NCBI RefSeq assembly: GCF_031880315.1
Contig: NZ_CP134771.1
Coordinates: 496,001 to 560,000 of the forward strand
Direction of reading: 5' to 3'
DNA: 64,000 bases
Source of the DNA: Pseudomonas baltica
GTDB taxonomy: Bacteria > Pseudomonadota > Gammaproteobacteria > Pseudomonadales > Pseudomonadaceae
Shown: positions 50,759-59,384 of the stretch, one piece after another
Position numbering within the stretch: the stretch's first letter is position 1
Layout: each line of letters opens with the position of its first letter
Notes under the pieces: generated by a model
What the model saw: the letters and a program-made list of their open reading frames with translations, nothing else
The model's database searches: none
Told to the model about the DNA's origin: nothing
Translations under genes and position numbers: made by a program

Positions 50759-51733
50759 ATGCGCATCCTGATCACCGGTGGCACCGGCTTCATCGGCAAG
50801 CAACTGGCCCAGCGCCTGCTCGATGCCGGGCAATTGAGCCTCGACGAGCAACCCGCACACACCATCGAGCGTATCGTGCTGTTCGACGCCTTCGCGGGTG
50901 AAGGTGTGCCCAGCGATCCGCGTATCGAGTTAGTGACCGGCGACATCAGCGACACCGCCACGCTGGCCCAGGTCTGCGAGGGCGTCGATCTGGTCTGGCA
51001 TCTGGCCGCCGTCGTGAGCTCGGCCGCTGAAGCCGATTTCGAGCTCGGCATGCAGGTCAATCTCTACGGCCTGCTCAACCTGCTGGAAACCTTGCGGCGC
51101 CAGGGCCAGAGCCCACGCGTGGTGTATGCCAGCGGCTTTGCGGTGTTCGGCGGTGCCTTGCCGGAGGTGGTCGACGACGATACCGCCCTCACTCCACAGT
51201 CCTCCTACGGCATGCAAAAGGCAGTGGGCGAACTGCTGGTCGCGGATTACGCGCGCAAAGGCTTTATCGATGGCCGGGTGCTGCGCCTGCCGACCATCGT
51301 CGTGCGCCCCGGCAAGCCGAACAAGGCGGCCTCGACCTTCTTCAGTTCGATCATCCGCGAGCCGTTGGTGGGCGAACCCGCGGTGTGCCCCGTGCGTCCT
51401 GACACTCAGGTGTACATCTCGTCGCCGCGCCGCGCCGTGGAGTCGATGCTGCTGGCCATGACCCTGTCGGCCCAGCGCCTGGGCAGCGAGCGCATCATCC
51501 CGCTACCAGGACTGACCACCACGGTCGCCGACATGGTCGCCGCCCTCGAACGGGTCGCCGGCCGCGCCGCAGTCGAGTTGATTCGCTGGGAAGCCGACGC
51601 CACCATCCAGCGCATCGTCGAAAGCTGGCCCAGCCAGGTCGATGCGCCGCGGGCCCGGGCACTGGGCTTCAAGGCCGATGCCGACTTCGACAGCATCGTG
51701 CGCGCACACCTGGAGGACACGGCTCACGCCTAG
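50759..51733 (+). CDS. NAD-dependent epimerase/dehydratase-family protein, DenD-like
   Basis: A 324-residue extended-SDR protein. The nucleotide site is TGGTGFIGKQLAQRL (residues 6-20), the catalytic motif is SYGMQKA (Tyr-x-x-x-Lys), and blocks WHLAAVVSSAAEADFELGMQVN and RLPTIVVRPGKPNKAASTFFSSIIREPL match DenD-type D-erythronate dehydrogenases. Those enzymes oxidise the C2 hydroxyl of four-carbon sugar acids. Presence here suggests the operon handles more than one sugar acid, or that this protein acts on the same substrate as the SDR. The reaction is inferred. Confidence 0.8.
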   Translation: MRILITGGTGFIGKQLAQRLLDAGQLSLDEQPAHTIERIVLFDAFAGEGVPSDPRIELVTGDISDTATLAQVCEGVDLVWHLAAVVSSAAEADFELGMQVNLYGLLNLLETLRRQGQSPRVVYASGFAVFGGALPEVVDDDTALTPQSSYGMQKAVGELLVADYARKGFIDGRVLRLPTIVVRPGKPNKAASTFFSSIIREPLVGEPAVCPVRPDTQVYISSPRRAVESMLLAMTLSAQRLGSERIIPLPGLTTTVADMVAALERVAGRAAVELIRWEADATIQRIVESWPSQVDAPRARALGFKADADFDSIVRAHLEDTAHA

Positions 51734-51790
51734 ATCAGCACCCGGTTACAAATCGCCGACCACAACAATAACAACATGAGAACGCGCACC

Positions 51791-53167
51791 ATGAACACAC
51801 CGCTAGCAGACGTCAGCGACATCGAAAGACAAACCATCAGCCGCGTGACCAAGCGGCTGATCCCGTTCTTGATTCTGCTGTTCGTGGTCGCCTTCCTGGA
51901 CCGTAACAACGTCGGTTTCGCCGCGCTGAAGATGAACGCCGACATCGGCATCAGCCAGGCGATCTTCGGCCTCGGCGCGGGCATCTTCTTCCTCGGCTAT
52001 TTCCTCTTCGAAGTGCCCAGCAACGTCATGCTGCATCGCTTCGGCGCGCGGGTGTGGATCGCCCGCATCATGGTCACCTGGGGCATCATCGCCGGGGCCA
52101 TGGGTTTTCTGCAGACCACCGGGCACTTCATCACCCTGCGCTTTCTGCTGGGTATCGCTGAAGCGGGTTTTTTTCCGGGGGTCATCTACCTGCTCTCGCT
52201 GTGGTTCCCGAGCCGCTATCGGGCGCGCATGATCGCCACCTTCTACCTGGGCGTACCCATCGCCCAGGTCATCGGCGGGCCGCTGTCGGTGGGCCTGATT
52301 CAACTGGGCGACGCCTACGGCATGGTCGGCTGGCGGTTGATGTATTTCGCCGAAGCGGTGCCGGCGATCATCCTTGGCGTGGTGTGCTACTTCTACCTCA
52401 CCGATCGCCCGGCCGATGCCCACTGGCTGACCCTGGAGCAACGTACCTGGCTGATGGACACCCTGGAGCGCGAAGAGCGCGCCAAGCCGTTGGTGGTCGG
52501 CGTGCAGCCAACCAAGTGGCAAATGGTCAAAAAGGCATTGGGCAATCGTCAGGTGTGGATGCTCGCCTTGGTGTACTTCGGCATCACCTCGGGCTCCAAC
52601 GCCATGAACTTCTTTTTGCCCAGCGTGCTGCAGTCTTTCCGCGCGTCGTTCGGGCTGGAACTGGGGCTGATGCAGAACGGTTTGATCACGGCCATTCCCT
52701 ACGCCCTGGCAGCCGTGGCGATGATTCTCTGGAGCCGACGCTCCGACCGCTTGCAGGAGCGTCACTGGCACGCGGGTGGCGCGGCCTTGCTGGCGGCGGT
52801 GTCGATCGCGGTGGCGTTGTTGATCAATCAGCCATGGATCATCGTGATTGGTTTCATCCTCCTGGCGGTGGGCGTGTACAGCGCCATCAACGTGTTCTGG
52901 GCGGTACCGGGCCAGGTGCTGACCGGGGTCGGCGCGGCGGCGGGGATCGGCTTGATCAACTCCATCGGCAACCTCAGCGGGTTCACCGGGCCGTACCTGA
53001 CGGGCGTGCTGTACACCACGACCGGGAGCTACACTGCAGGCTTTCTGGTGATCGCGGCATTCGTGGCGGCGGGTGGGCTGGGGATGATCTTCATGCCGCG
53101 CAACAAGGTCAGCCTGGACGCGTCGAGTGCTGCTACCGAGCTACCCGAAATCGTGCGCAAGGCGTGA
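51791..53167 (+). CDS. MFS transporter, anion:cation symporter family
   Basis: A 458-residue ACS-family major facilitator, the second in this region. The first helix motif is FLILLFVVAFLDRNNVGFAALKMN, followed by GAGIFFLGYFLFEVPSNVMLHRFGARVWIAR, typical of the phthalate/tartrate/hydroxyphenylacetate branch. Start chosen at ATG 51791; ATG 51776 would add five residues. It ends the SDR-FAH-DenD operon and differs from the divergent MFS, so the two carriers may take up different sugar acids. Confidence 0.85.
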   Translation: MNTPLADVSDIERQTISRVTKRLIPFLILLFVVAFLDRNNVGFAALKMNADIGISQAIFGLGAGIFFLGYFLFEVPSNVMLHRFGARVWIARIMVTWGIIAGAMGFLQTTGHFITLRFLLGIAEAGFFPGVIYLLSLWFPSRYRARMIATFYLGVPIAQVIGGPLSVGLIQLGDAYGMVGWRLMYFAEAVPAIILGVVCYFYLTDRPADAHWLTLEQRTWLMDTLEREERAKPLVVGVQPTKWQMVKKALGNRQVWMLALVYFGITSGSNAMNFFLPSVLQSFRASFGLELGLMQNGLITAIPYALAAVAMILWSRRSDRLQERHWHAGGAALLAAVSIAVALLINQPWIIVIGFILLAVGVYSAINVFWAVPGQVLTGVGAAAGIGLINSIGNLSGFTGPYLTGVLYTTTGSYTAGFLVIAAFVAAGGLGMIFMPRNKVSLDASSAATELPEIVRKA

Positions 53168-53205
53168 TCCTTGCCCACTGCCGATTTGGGCAACCAGGAC
53201 CGGTC

Positions 53206-53334
53206 CCTTCGCGAGCAAGCTCTGCTCCCACAGGGTTCGGGCTTGCCATTGCAGTGTGGGAGCAAGGCTTGCCCGCGAAGAGGCCATCCGCATCACCGCG
53301 CCATCGATGCCTTTTCGCGAGCAAGCTCCCACAG
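53206..53334. repeat. REP-like cluster: one inverted pair and a half copy
   Basis: CTTCGCGAGCAAGCTCTGCTCCCAC-type left arm and GTGGGAGCAAGGCTTGCCCGCGAAG-type right arm (each longer than 20 bases, 53206-53284, imperfect) are followed by a truncated extra copy, TTTTCGCGAGCAAGCTCCCA near 53312. No gene is seen here. Confidence 0.65.
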
Positions 53335-53359
53335 CATCAGTACCGGCGACTATTGGCAG

Positions 53360-54205
53360 TCAATGACACACCAACCCCTGCCCCACCTTCAAGCTGTCGA
53401 TCAGCACTGCATTGCCATGCAGTCCCCAGGCCTGTTCCTGCCCGCCGTCGCGTTGCCAACTGTGCAGTGCGGCGCGCAGGTAGGCCAGGCTCTGGCGGTC
53501 GTTGCTGGCCAGGTACACGCGGGCGTCGTCGCTGGCCTTGAGGCGGGTGTCGAGCATGCGGTAGAAGCGCCAGTCCGGTTGCGCCTGGAGGCGTTCGAGG
53601 GTATTGCGCTCATCGGCCAGCAGGCTGCAATCGCCGGCCATGAACGCCACCGCCGCGCGGATCGACGATGGATAGATTCGCGCTACGGTGCCCAGCTTCT
53701 GCAACGGCGCATTCCACGGGCTGCCTTCGGCCACGCAGACGCTCACGCCCTGCAGGCCGGTTTTCGGCAAGGGCGCATTGCGCAACGCCAACAAACGACC
53801 CTCACGGTAGTCGCTGGGCGGCCCGTCCAGCGCCCGGCTCTGGGCCTCCAGAGTGGGCAAGTCGAGGCTGCCGGCGATCAGTACATCGATGCTGCCATCC
53901 TTGAGCAGCGCCTGTGGATCGCGGTCCGGCAATGCCCGCAGTTGCACCGGCACCTTCAAGTACGCCGCCAGCGCCCGCGCCAAGGCGCTGTCCATTTCAT
54001 CCGGTTCGGAGACCAGCGCCTCGCGGCTGTCGGTGGGCCGCGGGTAACTGCGCACGCCCACCCGCAGCACCTGGCGCGCCTGAGCCGCCTGCAACTGCGG
54101 GCCCGGCATGACGCTGTGTACATCGGGGGTGCGCTGCAGCCAGACAATGGTCGCGGCCAGCCCCAGCCACAAGGTGGCCGCCAGCGCCCACTGCGGCTTA
54201 ACCAC
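53360..54205 (-). CDS. Membrane-anchored periplasmic-binding-protein-fold protein (solute-binding family 3-like)
   Basis: A 281-residue protein with an uncleaved-looking N-terminal anchor (ALAATLWLGLAATIVWLQR) and a two-lobed binding-protein body: LRVGVRSYPRPTD, the DGSIDVLIAGSLDLP strand, GVSVCVAEGSPWNAPLQKLG and AVAFMAGDCSLLADERNTLERL. This pattern is that of polar-amino-acid binding proteins, not of the SsuA class in the same operon. GTG at 54205 overlaps the permease stop by 8 bases, so the gene is translationally coupled at the operon's 3' end. It may be a second receptor or a regulatory sensor; function unknown. Confidence 0.7.
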   Translation of the reverse strand: MVKPQWALAATLWLGLAATIVWLQRTPDVHSVMPGPQLQAAQARQVLRVGVRSYPRPTDSREALVSEPDEMDSALARALAAYLKVPVQLRALPDRDPQALLKDGSIDVLIAGSLDLPTLEAQSRALDGPPSDYREGRLLALRNAPLPKTGLQGVSVCVAEGSPWNAPLQKLGTVARIYPSSIRAAVAFMAGDCSLLADERNTLERLQAQPDWRFYRMLDTRLKASDDARVYLASNDRQSLAYLRAALHSWQRDGGQEQAWGLHGNAVLIDSLKVGQGLVCH

Positions 54206-54977
54206 TGTGTTTCAAGCCTCGCCGCCAACGGGTGAAGCGTCGCTCCAGCAACGCCAGCAGAAAATTCAGCGCCAGGCCTACCAGAGCCAGCAACAGGATA
54301 CCGGCGTACATGCTCGGGATCTGGAACACCTCCTGAGAGTTGAGCGTCAGGAACCCCAGGCCCGAATGCGCACCGATCATCTCGGCCGCCACCAGTGCGG
54401 TGATGCAATAGGCGCCAGCCAGCCGCACGCCGGTAAAAATCGACGGCGAGGCCGAAGGCAGGACGATCTTGAGGAACAGAAAGCGCCGGTTGGCACCCAT
54501 CGACAGCGCCGAGTTGATCAGCAGCGTATCGACCTGCTTGACGCCACTGATGGTGCTCAACAGGATCGGCCAGAAGCACGCCCAGAAAATAATCGCGATT
54601 TTCGAGCCTTCACCAATGCCCAGAAACAGAATGAACACCGGAAACAGCGCCAGCGCCGAGGTCTGCCGAAACAGCTGCAGCAACGGATCAACGATGCTCT
54701 CGAGCCGCGTAAACCAACCCATCAGCAAGCCCAGGCCGACGCCGAAGACGATCGCCAATGCCAGCCCCGCCAGGGACCGCAACAGGCTGGCCTCCAGGTG
54801 CTTGACCAATTGGCCGTTGGCCGCCAGGTCGAATATCGCTGCCACCACCGCCGACGGTGGGCTGAGGTAGCCCGGGTTGACGATGCCCAGGCGCGGCAAG
54901 GCTTCCCATAACAGCAAGAACAGAACGATGCCCAAGCTGCTGTCGAACAGCTTGCGCGAAGACGCTTTGAAACTCAT
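54198..54977 (-). CDS. ABC transporter permease, SsuC/TauC-like
   Basis: A 259-residue inner-membrane permease with about six helices. The EAA loop is visible as AAEMIGAHSGLGFLTLNSQEVFQIPSMYAGIL, and the FTGVRLAGAYCITALVAAEM segment is typical of the nitrate/sulfonate/taurine branch. It sits three bases after the ATPase stop, which supports an operon with the SsuA-like binding protein at the 5' end. Expected cargo is an aliphatic sulfonate or related organosulfur compound. Confidence 0.88.
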   Translation of the reverse strand: MSFKASSRKLFDSSLGIVLFLLLWEALPRLGIVNPGYLSPPSAVVAAIFDLAANGQLVKHLEASLLRSLAGLALAIVFGVGLGLLMGWFTRLESIVDPLLQLFRQTSALALFPVFILFLGIGEGSKIAIIFWACFWPILLSTISGVKQVDTLLINSALSMGANRRFLFLKIVLPSASPSIFTGVRLAGAYCITALVAAEMIGAHSGLGFLTLNSQEVFQIPSMYAGILLLALVGLALNFLLALLERRFTRWRRGLKHSG

Positions 54978-54980
54978 GGA

Positions 54981-55853
54981 TCACACTCCGATGCGATAAC
55001 CGCCTAATGTCGCCACGCCTTGCCACGACTGTGGCGGCGTGGGCTCGCCGCTGTCTGCGCCATGGGTGACTTCGTCACGCAGAGCCTCCCAGGCGCGCTG
55101 GCGCAGCTCGACAAAGGCATGGGTGTTGCGCAGCCCCGGCGCCCGTGGACGCGGCAGGTCGATATCGAAAATTTCCTTGATGCGCCCCGGCCGCTGGGTC
55201 ATCACCGCCACGCGATCGGACAGAAAGATCGCCTCGTCGAGGCTGTGGGTGATGAACACGATGGTCTTTTTGTACGACTCCCAGATCCGCAGCAACTCGT
55301 CCTGCAGGTTTTCGCGGGTCTGCGCATCCAGCGCCGCGAAGGGTTCATCCATCAGCAGCACGTCCGGCTGATAAGCCAGCGAGCGGGCGATCGCCACGCG
55401 CTGGCGCATGCCGCCGGACAGTTCGTGGGGGTAACGCGCGGCGAAGCCGTCCAGGCCGACCAGCGACAAGTACTCGCGGGCGCGTTCGAGGCGCTCGCGC
55501 TTGCCGACACCGCGAATCTCGAGCCCCACGGCGATGTTGTCGAGCACGTTGCGCCACGGCAGCAAGGCGTAGCCCTGAAACACCACGCCCTGGCTGCGGT
55601 TGATGCCTTGCAGCGGCTGGCCGTCGATATCGAGCTGGCCGCCGGTCTTGCGCGTCAACCCGGCCAGAATGTTGAGAAACGTCGACTTGCCGCAACCGGA
55701 TGGCCCGAGGATCGACAGAAACTCGCCCTCGCGGACCTGCAGGTTGAAATCATCCAGCACCGCCACGCGCTCTTCTCGGCCGGCTTCATCGCGGGCCTGG
55801 TAAGCCATCTGCACGCCCGTGGCGACGATCTTGTGAGGTAGCGCAGCATTCAT
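54981..55853 (-). CDS. ABC transporter ATP-binding protein, SsuB/TauB-like
   Basis: A 290-residue ABC ATPase. Walker A is GPSGCGKST (about residues 55-63), the Q-loop is VFQGYALLPWRNV, the signature LSGGMRQRVAIARSLA, Walker B VLLMDEPFAALD, and the H-loop IVFITHSLDEAI. The nitrate/sulfonate/taurine branch is indicated by YALLPWRNVLDNIAVGLE. The stop of the upstream binding-protein gene overlaps its ATG by one base (TAATG). It energises the permease at 54,198. The C-terminal extension after residue 245 is typical for the branch. Confidence 0.9.
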   Translation of the reverse strand: MNAALPHKIVATGVQMAYQARDEAGREERVAVLDDFNLQVREGEFLSILGPSGCGKSTFLNILAGLTRKTGGQLDIDGQPLQGINRSQGVVFQGYALLPWRNVLDNIAVGLEIRGVGKRERLERAREYLSLVGLDGFAARYPHELSGGMRQRVAIARSLAYQPDVLLMDEPFAALDAQTRENLQDELLRIWESYKKTIVFITHSLDEAIFLSDRVAVMTQRPGRIKEIFDIDLPRPRAPGLRNTHAFVELRQRAWEALRDEVTHGADSGEPTPPQSWQGVATLGGYRIGV

Positions 55854-56896
55854 TAAACGGAGGCCTTGGCAAAGGGGTTGAACTGGTTGGTGTAGACGTC
55901 CTTGACCTGGATCGAGCCCTTTTTCAGCTTGCCCTCGTTTTCGAGGATATCGATGTAGTACTGGATCGGCGGCTCGGTCACTACCAGGTTGTCGACATAG
56001 GCGAAACGCTCCACCAGCTCGAGCTTCATGCCGATGCGTTCAGAGGTGATCTTGCGCGCGTCGTCCGGGTTGGCATTGACCCAGTTGGCCGCACGGGCGA
56101 TGGCCGATACCACATCGCGGGTGGCCTCAGGGTGTTCGCGCATGAACTTGCCGTACACGCTGTAGGGCGCCATGCCGCCGAGGCCGCCGTCGAGGTCGTA
56201 ATCGCTCCACAGCTTGCGCAGCGCCGGGTTGTGCTCGGCACCGCCCGAAGCAGGCGGGTGGATGATGGCGATGTCGACGTTGCCGGTGGCCAAGGTCTGC
56301 TCGGCCTGGTTGTCGGGAATCACCACCCAGTTGATTTTCTCGACGTTGACGCCCTGCTCGCGCAGGTACTTCTTGGTGACGAACTCGGCGCAGGCACCAA
56401 AGCTATTGAAGCCGACGGTTTTGCCTTCCATGTCCTTGGGCTTGAAGATGCCTGAGTCGTTGCGCACGAAATACTTCATGTGCGGCGCTTCCTGCAGGGT
56501 CTTGCCGCCAGCGGCGACTACCTTGAGGTCCAGGCCGCTGGCAATCGCCGAAATCACCAAGGGCACCATGCGCGCGCCGAAGTCGATTTCACCGGTGCCG
56601 GTCAGCGGTATGACCTGCGGCGCGGCGATCTTGCCGATGTATTTGGGACGCGCGCGGCTGCCGTCGAAGTAACCGAGCGAGTCGGCGACGTAGATCAGGT
56701 CGAAGCTGGGGTTGTCCGGGTATTTGAACTCGACGACCTTGTCGCCGACGCTGCCGACCACGGCCGGCGCGCCACTGGCGGTCTTGGCGCCCTTGTCCGC
56801 CTTGTCGCAGCCACTGAGGCCCAGGCCCAAGGCGCCAGCGGCGCCCACGACGGCGCAATGTCTGAGGAACAGTCGGCGATTGTTATTCGGCTGCAT
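55853..56896 (-). CDS. ABC substrate-binding lipoprotein, SsuA-like
   Basis: A 347-residue binding protein. It starts with NRRLFLRHCAVVGAAGALGLGLSGC, combining an RR motif and a lipobox (LSGC), so it is likely a Tat- or Sec-routed lipoprotein. The body is SsuA-like: DLIYVADSLGYFDG, TGEIDFGARMVPLVISAIASGLDLKVVAAGGKTLQ, KTVGFNSFGACAEFV and GNVDIAIIHPPASGG. It heads an operon with ATPase, permease and an unusual second binding-type protein. The ligand-binding site is intact. Sulfonate or other organosulfur uptake is inferred from class and from nearby LLM monooxygenases. Confidence 0.87.
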   Translation of the reverse strand: MQPNNNRRLFLRHCAVVGAAGALGLGLSGCDKADKGAKTASGAPAVVGSVGDKVVEFKYPDNPSFDLIYVADSLGYFDGSRARPKYIGKIAAPQVIPLTGTGEIDFGARMVPLVISAIASGLDLKVVAAGGKTLQEAPHMKYFVRNDSGIFKPKDMEGKTVGFNSFGACAEFVTKKYLREQGVNVEKINWVVIPDNQAEQTLATGNVDIAIIHPPASGGAEHNPALRKLWSDYDLDGGLGGMAPYSVYGKFMREHPEATRDVVSAIARAANWVNANPDDARKITSERIGMKLELVERFAYVDNLVVTEPPIQYYIDILENEGKLKKGSIQVKDVYTNQFNPFAKASV

Positions 56897-56999
56897 GGGC
56901 GGGGCTCTCTACCTGTCGAGTGATGGTTCGGGTGGGTTGCACGTATCAGGAAGAGCAGGACGCCCCCCTCGACCGGAGGATGATCACGGTTGCAGGTTA

Positions 57000-57053
57000 G
57001 AACCGGAAAGAATATTTAATTATTTATTTATACTCTTTTTCACATTCCGGTTC
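57000..57053. promoter_or_regulatory. AT-rich inverted repeat upstream of the SsuABC-like operon
   Basis: GAACCGGAA (57000-57008) and its exact complement TTCCGGTTC (57045-57053) flank 36 very AT-rich bases, about 105 bases before the binding-protein start. A sulfur-limitation promoter is plausible; the site has not been identified. Confidence 0.45.
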
Positions 57054-57149
57054 AGTGAACTCGCCGCCATAAGCTCAGCACTACTGGGTATTTATCGGCC
57101 CACCGCGCCGATGGTTACGCTCGCCGCCACTCACTTGCGAGGACGTGCC

Positions 57150-57561
57150 ATGCGCCTGCCATTCAAACTGCTCTCTACCGTGGCGGCAATCGCCGTCGCC
57201 AACCAAGCTGGTCCAGGAGCTCTCGCAACGCGAAGGCCTGACCTTGCGCCAACTGGGCAAGCGCTTTGGCGGTAGCCGCTCGCACAGGGTGCTGGCCGGC
57301 ACCGCCAGCGAGATCGCCGACGACCTGGAGCAATGGTTCAGCGAGCAGGCTTGTGATGGTTTCAACATCATGCCGCCGTACCTGCCGGATGCGCTGACCG
57401 AGTTCGTCGATCAAGTGGTCCCGCAGCTGCAAAGGTGCGGACTGTTCCGCCAGGAATACACCGGCACCACGCTGCGCGAACATCTGGGCCTGGAGCGGCC
57501 TTGGAGTCAATTTGCCCAACATGAACAACCCTGTAGCGAGGGGTTAGTCCTCCCGCCGTAG
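57150..57561 (+). pseudogene. Fusion relic: signal peptide of one gene joined out of frame to the C-terminus of an LLM monooxygenase
   Basis: ATG at 57150, with a GAGGAC ribosome-binding site, opens a normal signal peptide (MRLPFKLLSTVAAIAVA) as found on binding proteins. Near 57,200 the sequence jumps, one frame off, into about 110 codons of an LLM monooxygenase C-terminus (GLTLRQLGKRFGGSRSHRVLAG, then CDGFNIMPPYLPDALTEF and LFRQEYTGTTLREHLGLERP). The flavin-binding N-terminal three quarters are missing, and the normal end is overrun by a REP element. Neither part can be functional. It looks like a single deletion between two formerly adjacent genes. Confidence 0.8.
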
Positions 57562-57601
57562 CTGACCCAGTCCGCTCAGCGGCAGCGCTCTCGCTACAGG
57601 G
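57529..57601. repeat. REP-like inverted repeat, CCCTGTAGCGAG type
   Basis: Perfect 12-bp arms (57529-57540 and 57590-57601) flank a 49-base centre that overlaps the end of the LLM relic. The same arm occurs, imperfectly, at 7118. Confidence 0.65.
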
Positions 57602-57702
57602 AAGGGTTATATCCATAGACCCCACAAGCCTTGGACGATCTGCATTTTCGGCATATATATTCAACTGGATATTACCATTTTGCATATCTATCCAGGTTCC
57701 GC

Positions 57703-59355
57703 ATGCACCCTCTTCGCCACGGTCTTACCCTCACCCTGCTCGCCAGCGCGCTGCTCAGTGGCTGCGACAAACCCGCCGCCCCAGCCGCCACTGCGCAAGC
57801 GTCCACCGAAGCGGCCAAGCCCCATGCAGGCGGCGATGTGTCGTGGGGCATTACCACGGAACCGGTGTGCTTCGACCCGCACCGCTCCGGGCAGCAGAAC
57901 GCCTTTATCATCATCCGCAACTACGTCGATTCGCTGATCGGCAAGCAGGCCGACGGCAGCTTCGCACCGTGGCTGGCCAAGAGCTGGAGCATTTCCCCGG
58001 ACGGCCTGCAATATAGCTTCGTGCTGCGTGACGACGTGACCTTCACTGATGGCGAGCCCTTCAATGCCGAGGCGGTGAAAGCCAACCTCGACTACATCAA
58101 GGACCCGAAACACACCGCCATCGCCGCTTGGTTCCTCGAGTACTACGACCATACCGAGGTCGTCAACGACCACGAAGTGAAGATCGTCCTCTCGCGTCCG
58201 GATTCAGCGATGCTCGAATCGTTGTCCAGCGTCAAACTCGGCTTCCTTGCGCCCAAGACCCTCGACAGCGCGACCGACTCCTGCGCCGGTGGCCCTGGGC
58301 TGGTCGGCACCGGGCCGTTCATCTTCCAGAACTACCAGCGCGGCCAGACTGCCCGCTTCGTCAAGAACCCTGACTACAACTGGGGTCCGGCCTACGCCAA
58401 GCACACTGGCGCCGCCTACCTGGACTCGGTGACCTACCGCTTCATCCCCGAATATGCAGTGCGTGCCGGCGCCTTGAGCTCCGGTCAGGTCGACTTGATC
58501 GAGGGCGTGCAGCCCACCGACATCTCGCTGTTCAAGGACGCCAAGGGCTTTCAGTATCTGGTCGGCCCGTCGGCGGAAACGTCTTTCACTCTGAACATCA
58601 ACTACACCCACGGCGTCGCTACCGACGTGCGCGTACGCCAGGCACTGCGCGATGGTTTCGATGTCGATGCGCTGGTGAAGAGCCTGTACCTGGGCACGGT
58701 TCCCCGCGCGTGGTCCAATATCGGCCCCGACAACCCGGCCTATAACAAAGCGCTGGCAGGTACCTGGGGCAACAAGATCGACGCCGCCAACAAGCTCCTC
58801 GACGACGCCGGCTGGACCGGCCGCGATGCCGAGGGCTACCGCACCAAGGACGGCGAGCGCTTGCGCATCGAAGTCGGCTTCCCGCAGCCCTTCGTGCGTG
58901 ACAACCGCGACGTGCTGATCCAGTCGATCCAGGCTGCGGTGAAGAAGAACATCGGCTTCGACCTCGACCTCAAGATCACCACCGGCGGCGACTGGGCCAA
59001 GCGTCGGGTCGATGGCACCTGGAGCATCTACCCCAACACGCTCAACCCGTCCGACACCGCCCTGTCGCTGCGCGATGTGCTCGGCAGTCCGGGTTTCTAT
59101 AGCGGCGTGCGGGACAAGGCGGATCCGCTGATTCTGGATTTGATCGCCAAGGCGCGGGCCACTTCGGACCTCAAGGCTCGGCAGCCGATTCTGGACAGCA
59201 TCCAGCAGCGCGCGGTGGACCAGGCCTATCTGATACCGTTGTTTGCGCCGAGTTATCAGATTGCAGCGAAAGATACGCTGCACGGGTTGGGGTTCGAGGC
59301 GCAGCTGGATTCGCCTTCCAATTTGTATGATGCGTGGGTGAGTCCGGCGAAGTAA
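57703..59355 (+). CDS. Peptide/opine-type ABC substrate-binding lipoprotein (DppA/SBP family 5)
   Basis: A 550-residue solute-binding lipoprotein with lipobox LSGC (LLASALLSGC). The SBP family 5 order is clear: DGLQYSFVLRDDVTFTDGEPFNAEAVKANLDY, LVGTGPFIFQNYQRGQTARFVKNPDYNWGP, VDLIEGVQPTDISLF, TSFTLNIN and VRQALRDGFDVDALV. The family imports peptides, glutathione or other oligo-compounds, and this branch often accompanies organosulfur genes. ATG 57703 is preferred. No permease or ATPase genes follow, so it is an orphan receptor. It follows the LLM relic by 141 bases. Confidence 0.87.
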   Translation: MHPLRHGLTLTLLASALLSGCDKPAAPAATAQASTEAAKPHAGGDVSWGITTEPVCFDPHRSGQQNAFIIIRNYVDSLIGKQADGSFAPWLAKSWSISPDGLQYSFVLRDDVTFTDGEPFNAEAVKANLDYIKDPKHTAIAAWFLEYYDHTEVVNDHEVKIVLSRPDSAMLESLSSVKLGFLAPKTLDSATDSCAGGPGLVGTGPFIFQNYQRGQTARFVKNPDYNWGPAYAKHTGAAYLDSVTYRFIPEYAVRAGALSSGQVDLIEGVQPTDISLFKDAKGFQYLVGPSAETSFTLNINYTHGVATDVRVRQALRDGFDVDALVKSLYLGTVPRAWSNIGPDNPAYNKALAGTWGNKIDAANKLLDDAGWTGRDAEGYRTKDGERLRIEVGFPQPFVRDNRDVLIQSIQAAVKKNIGFDLDLKITTGGDWAKRRVDGTWSIYPNTLNPSDTALSLRDVLGSPGFYSGVRDKADPLILDLIAKARATSDLKARQPILDSIQQRAVDQAYLIPLFAPSYQIAAKDTLHGLGFEAQLDSPSNLYDAWVSPAK

Positions 59356-59384
59356 TCCGAGTCTACGGTCAGGCGCAAGCCCCA

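Noticed and set aside
57631..57702. 24-codon upstream extension of the DppA-like lipoprotein
   Set aside because: It would bury the lipoprotein signal peptide; ATG 57703 places the lipobox correctly.
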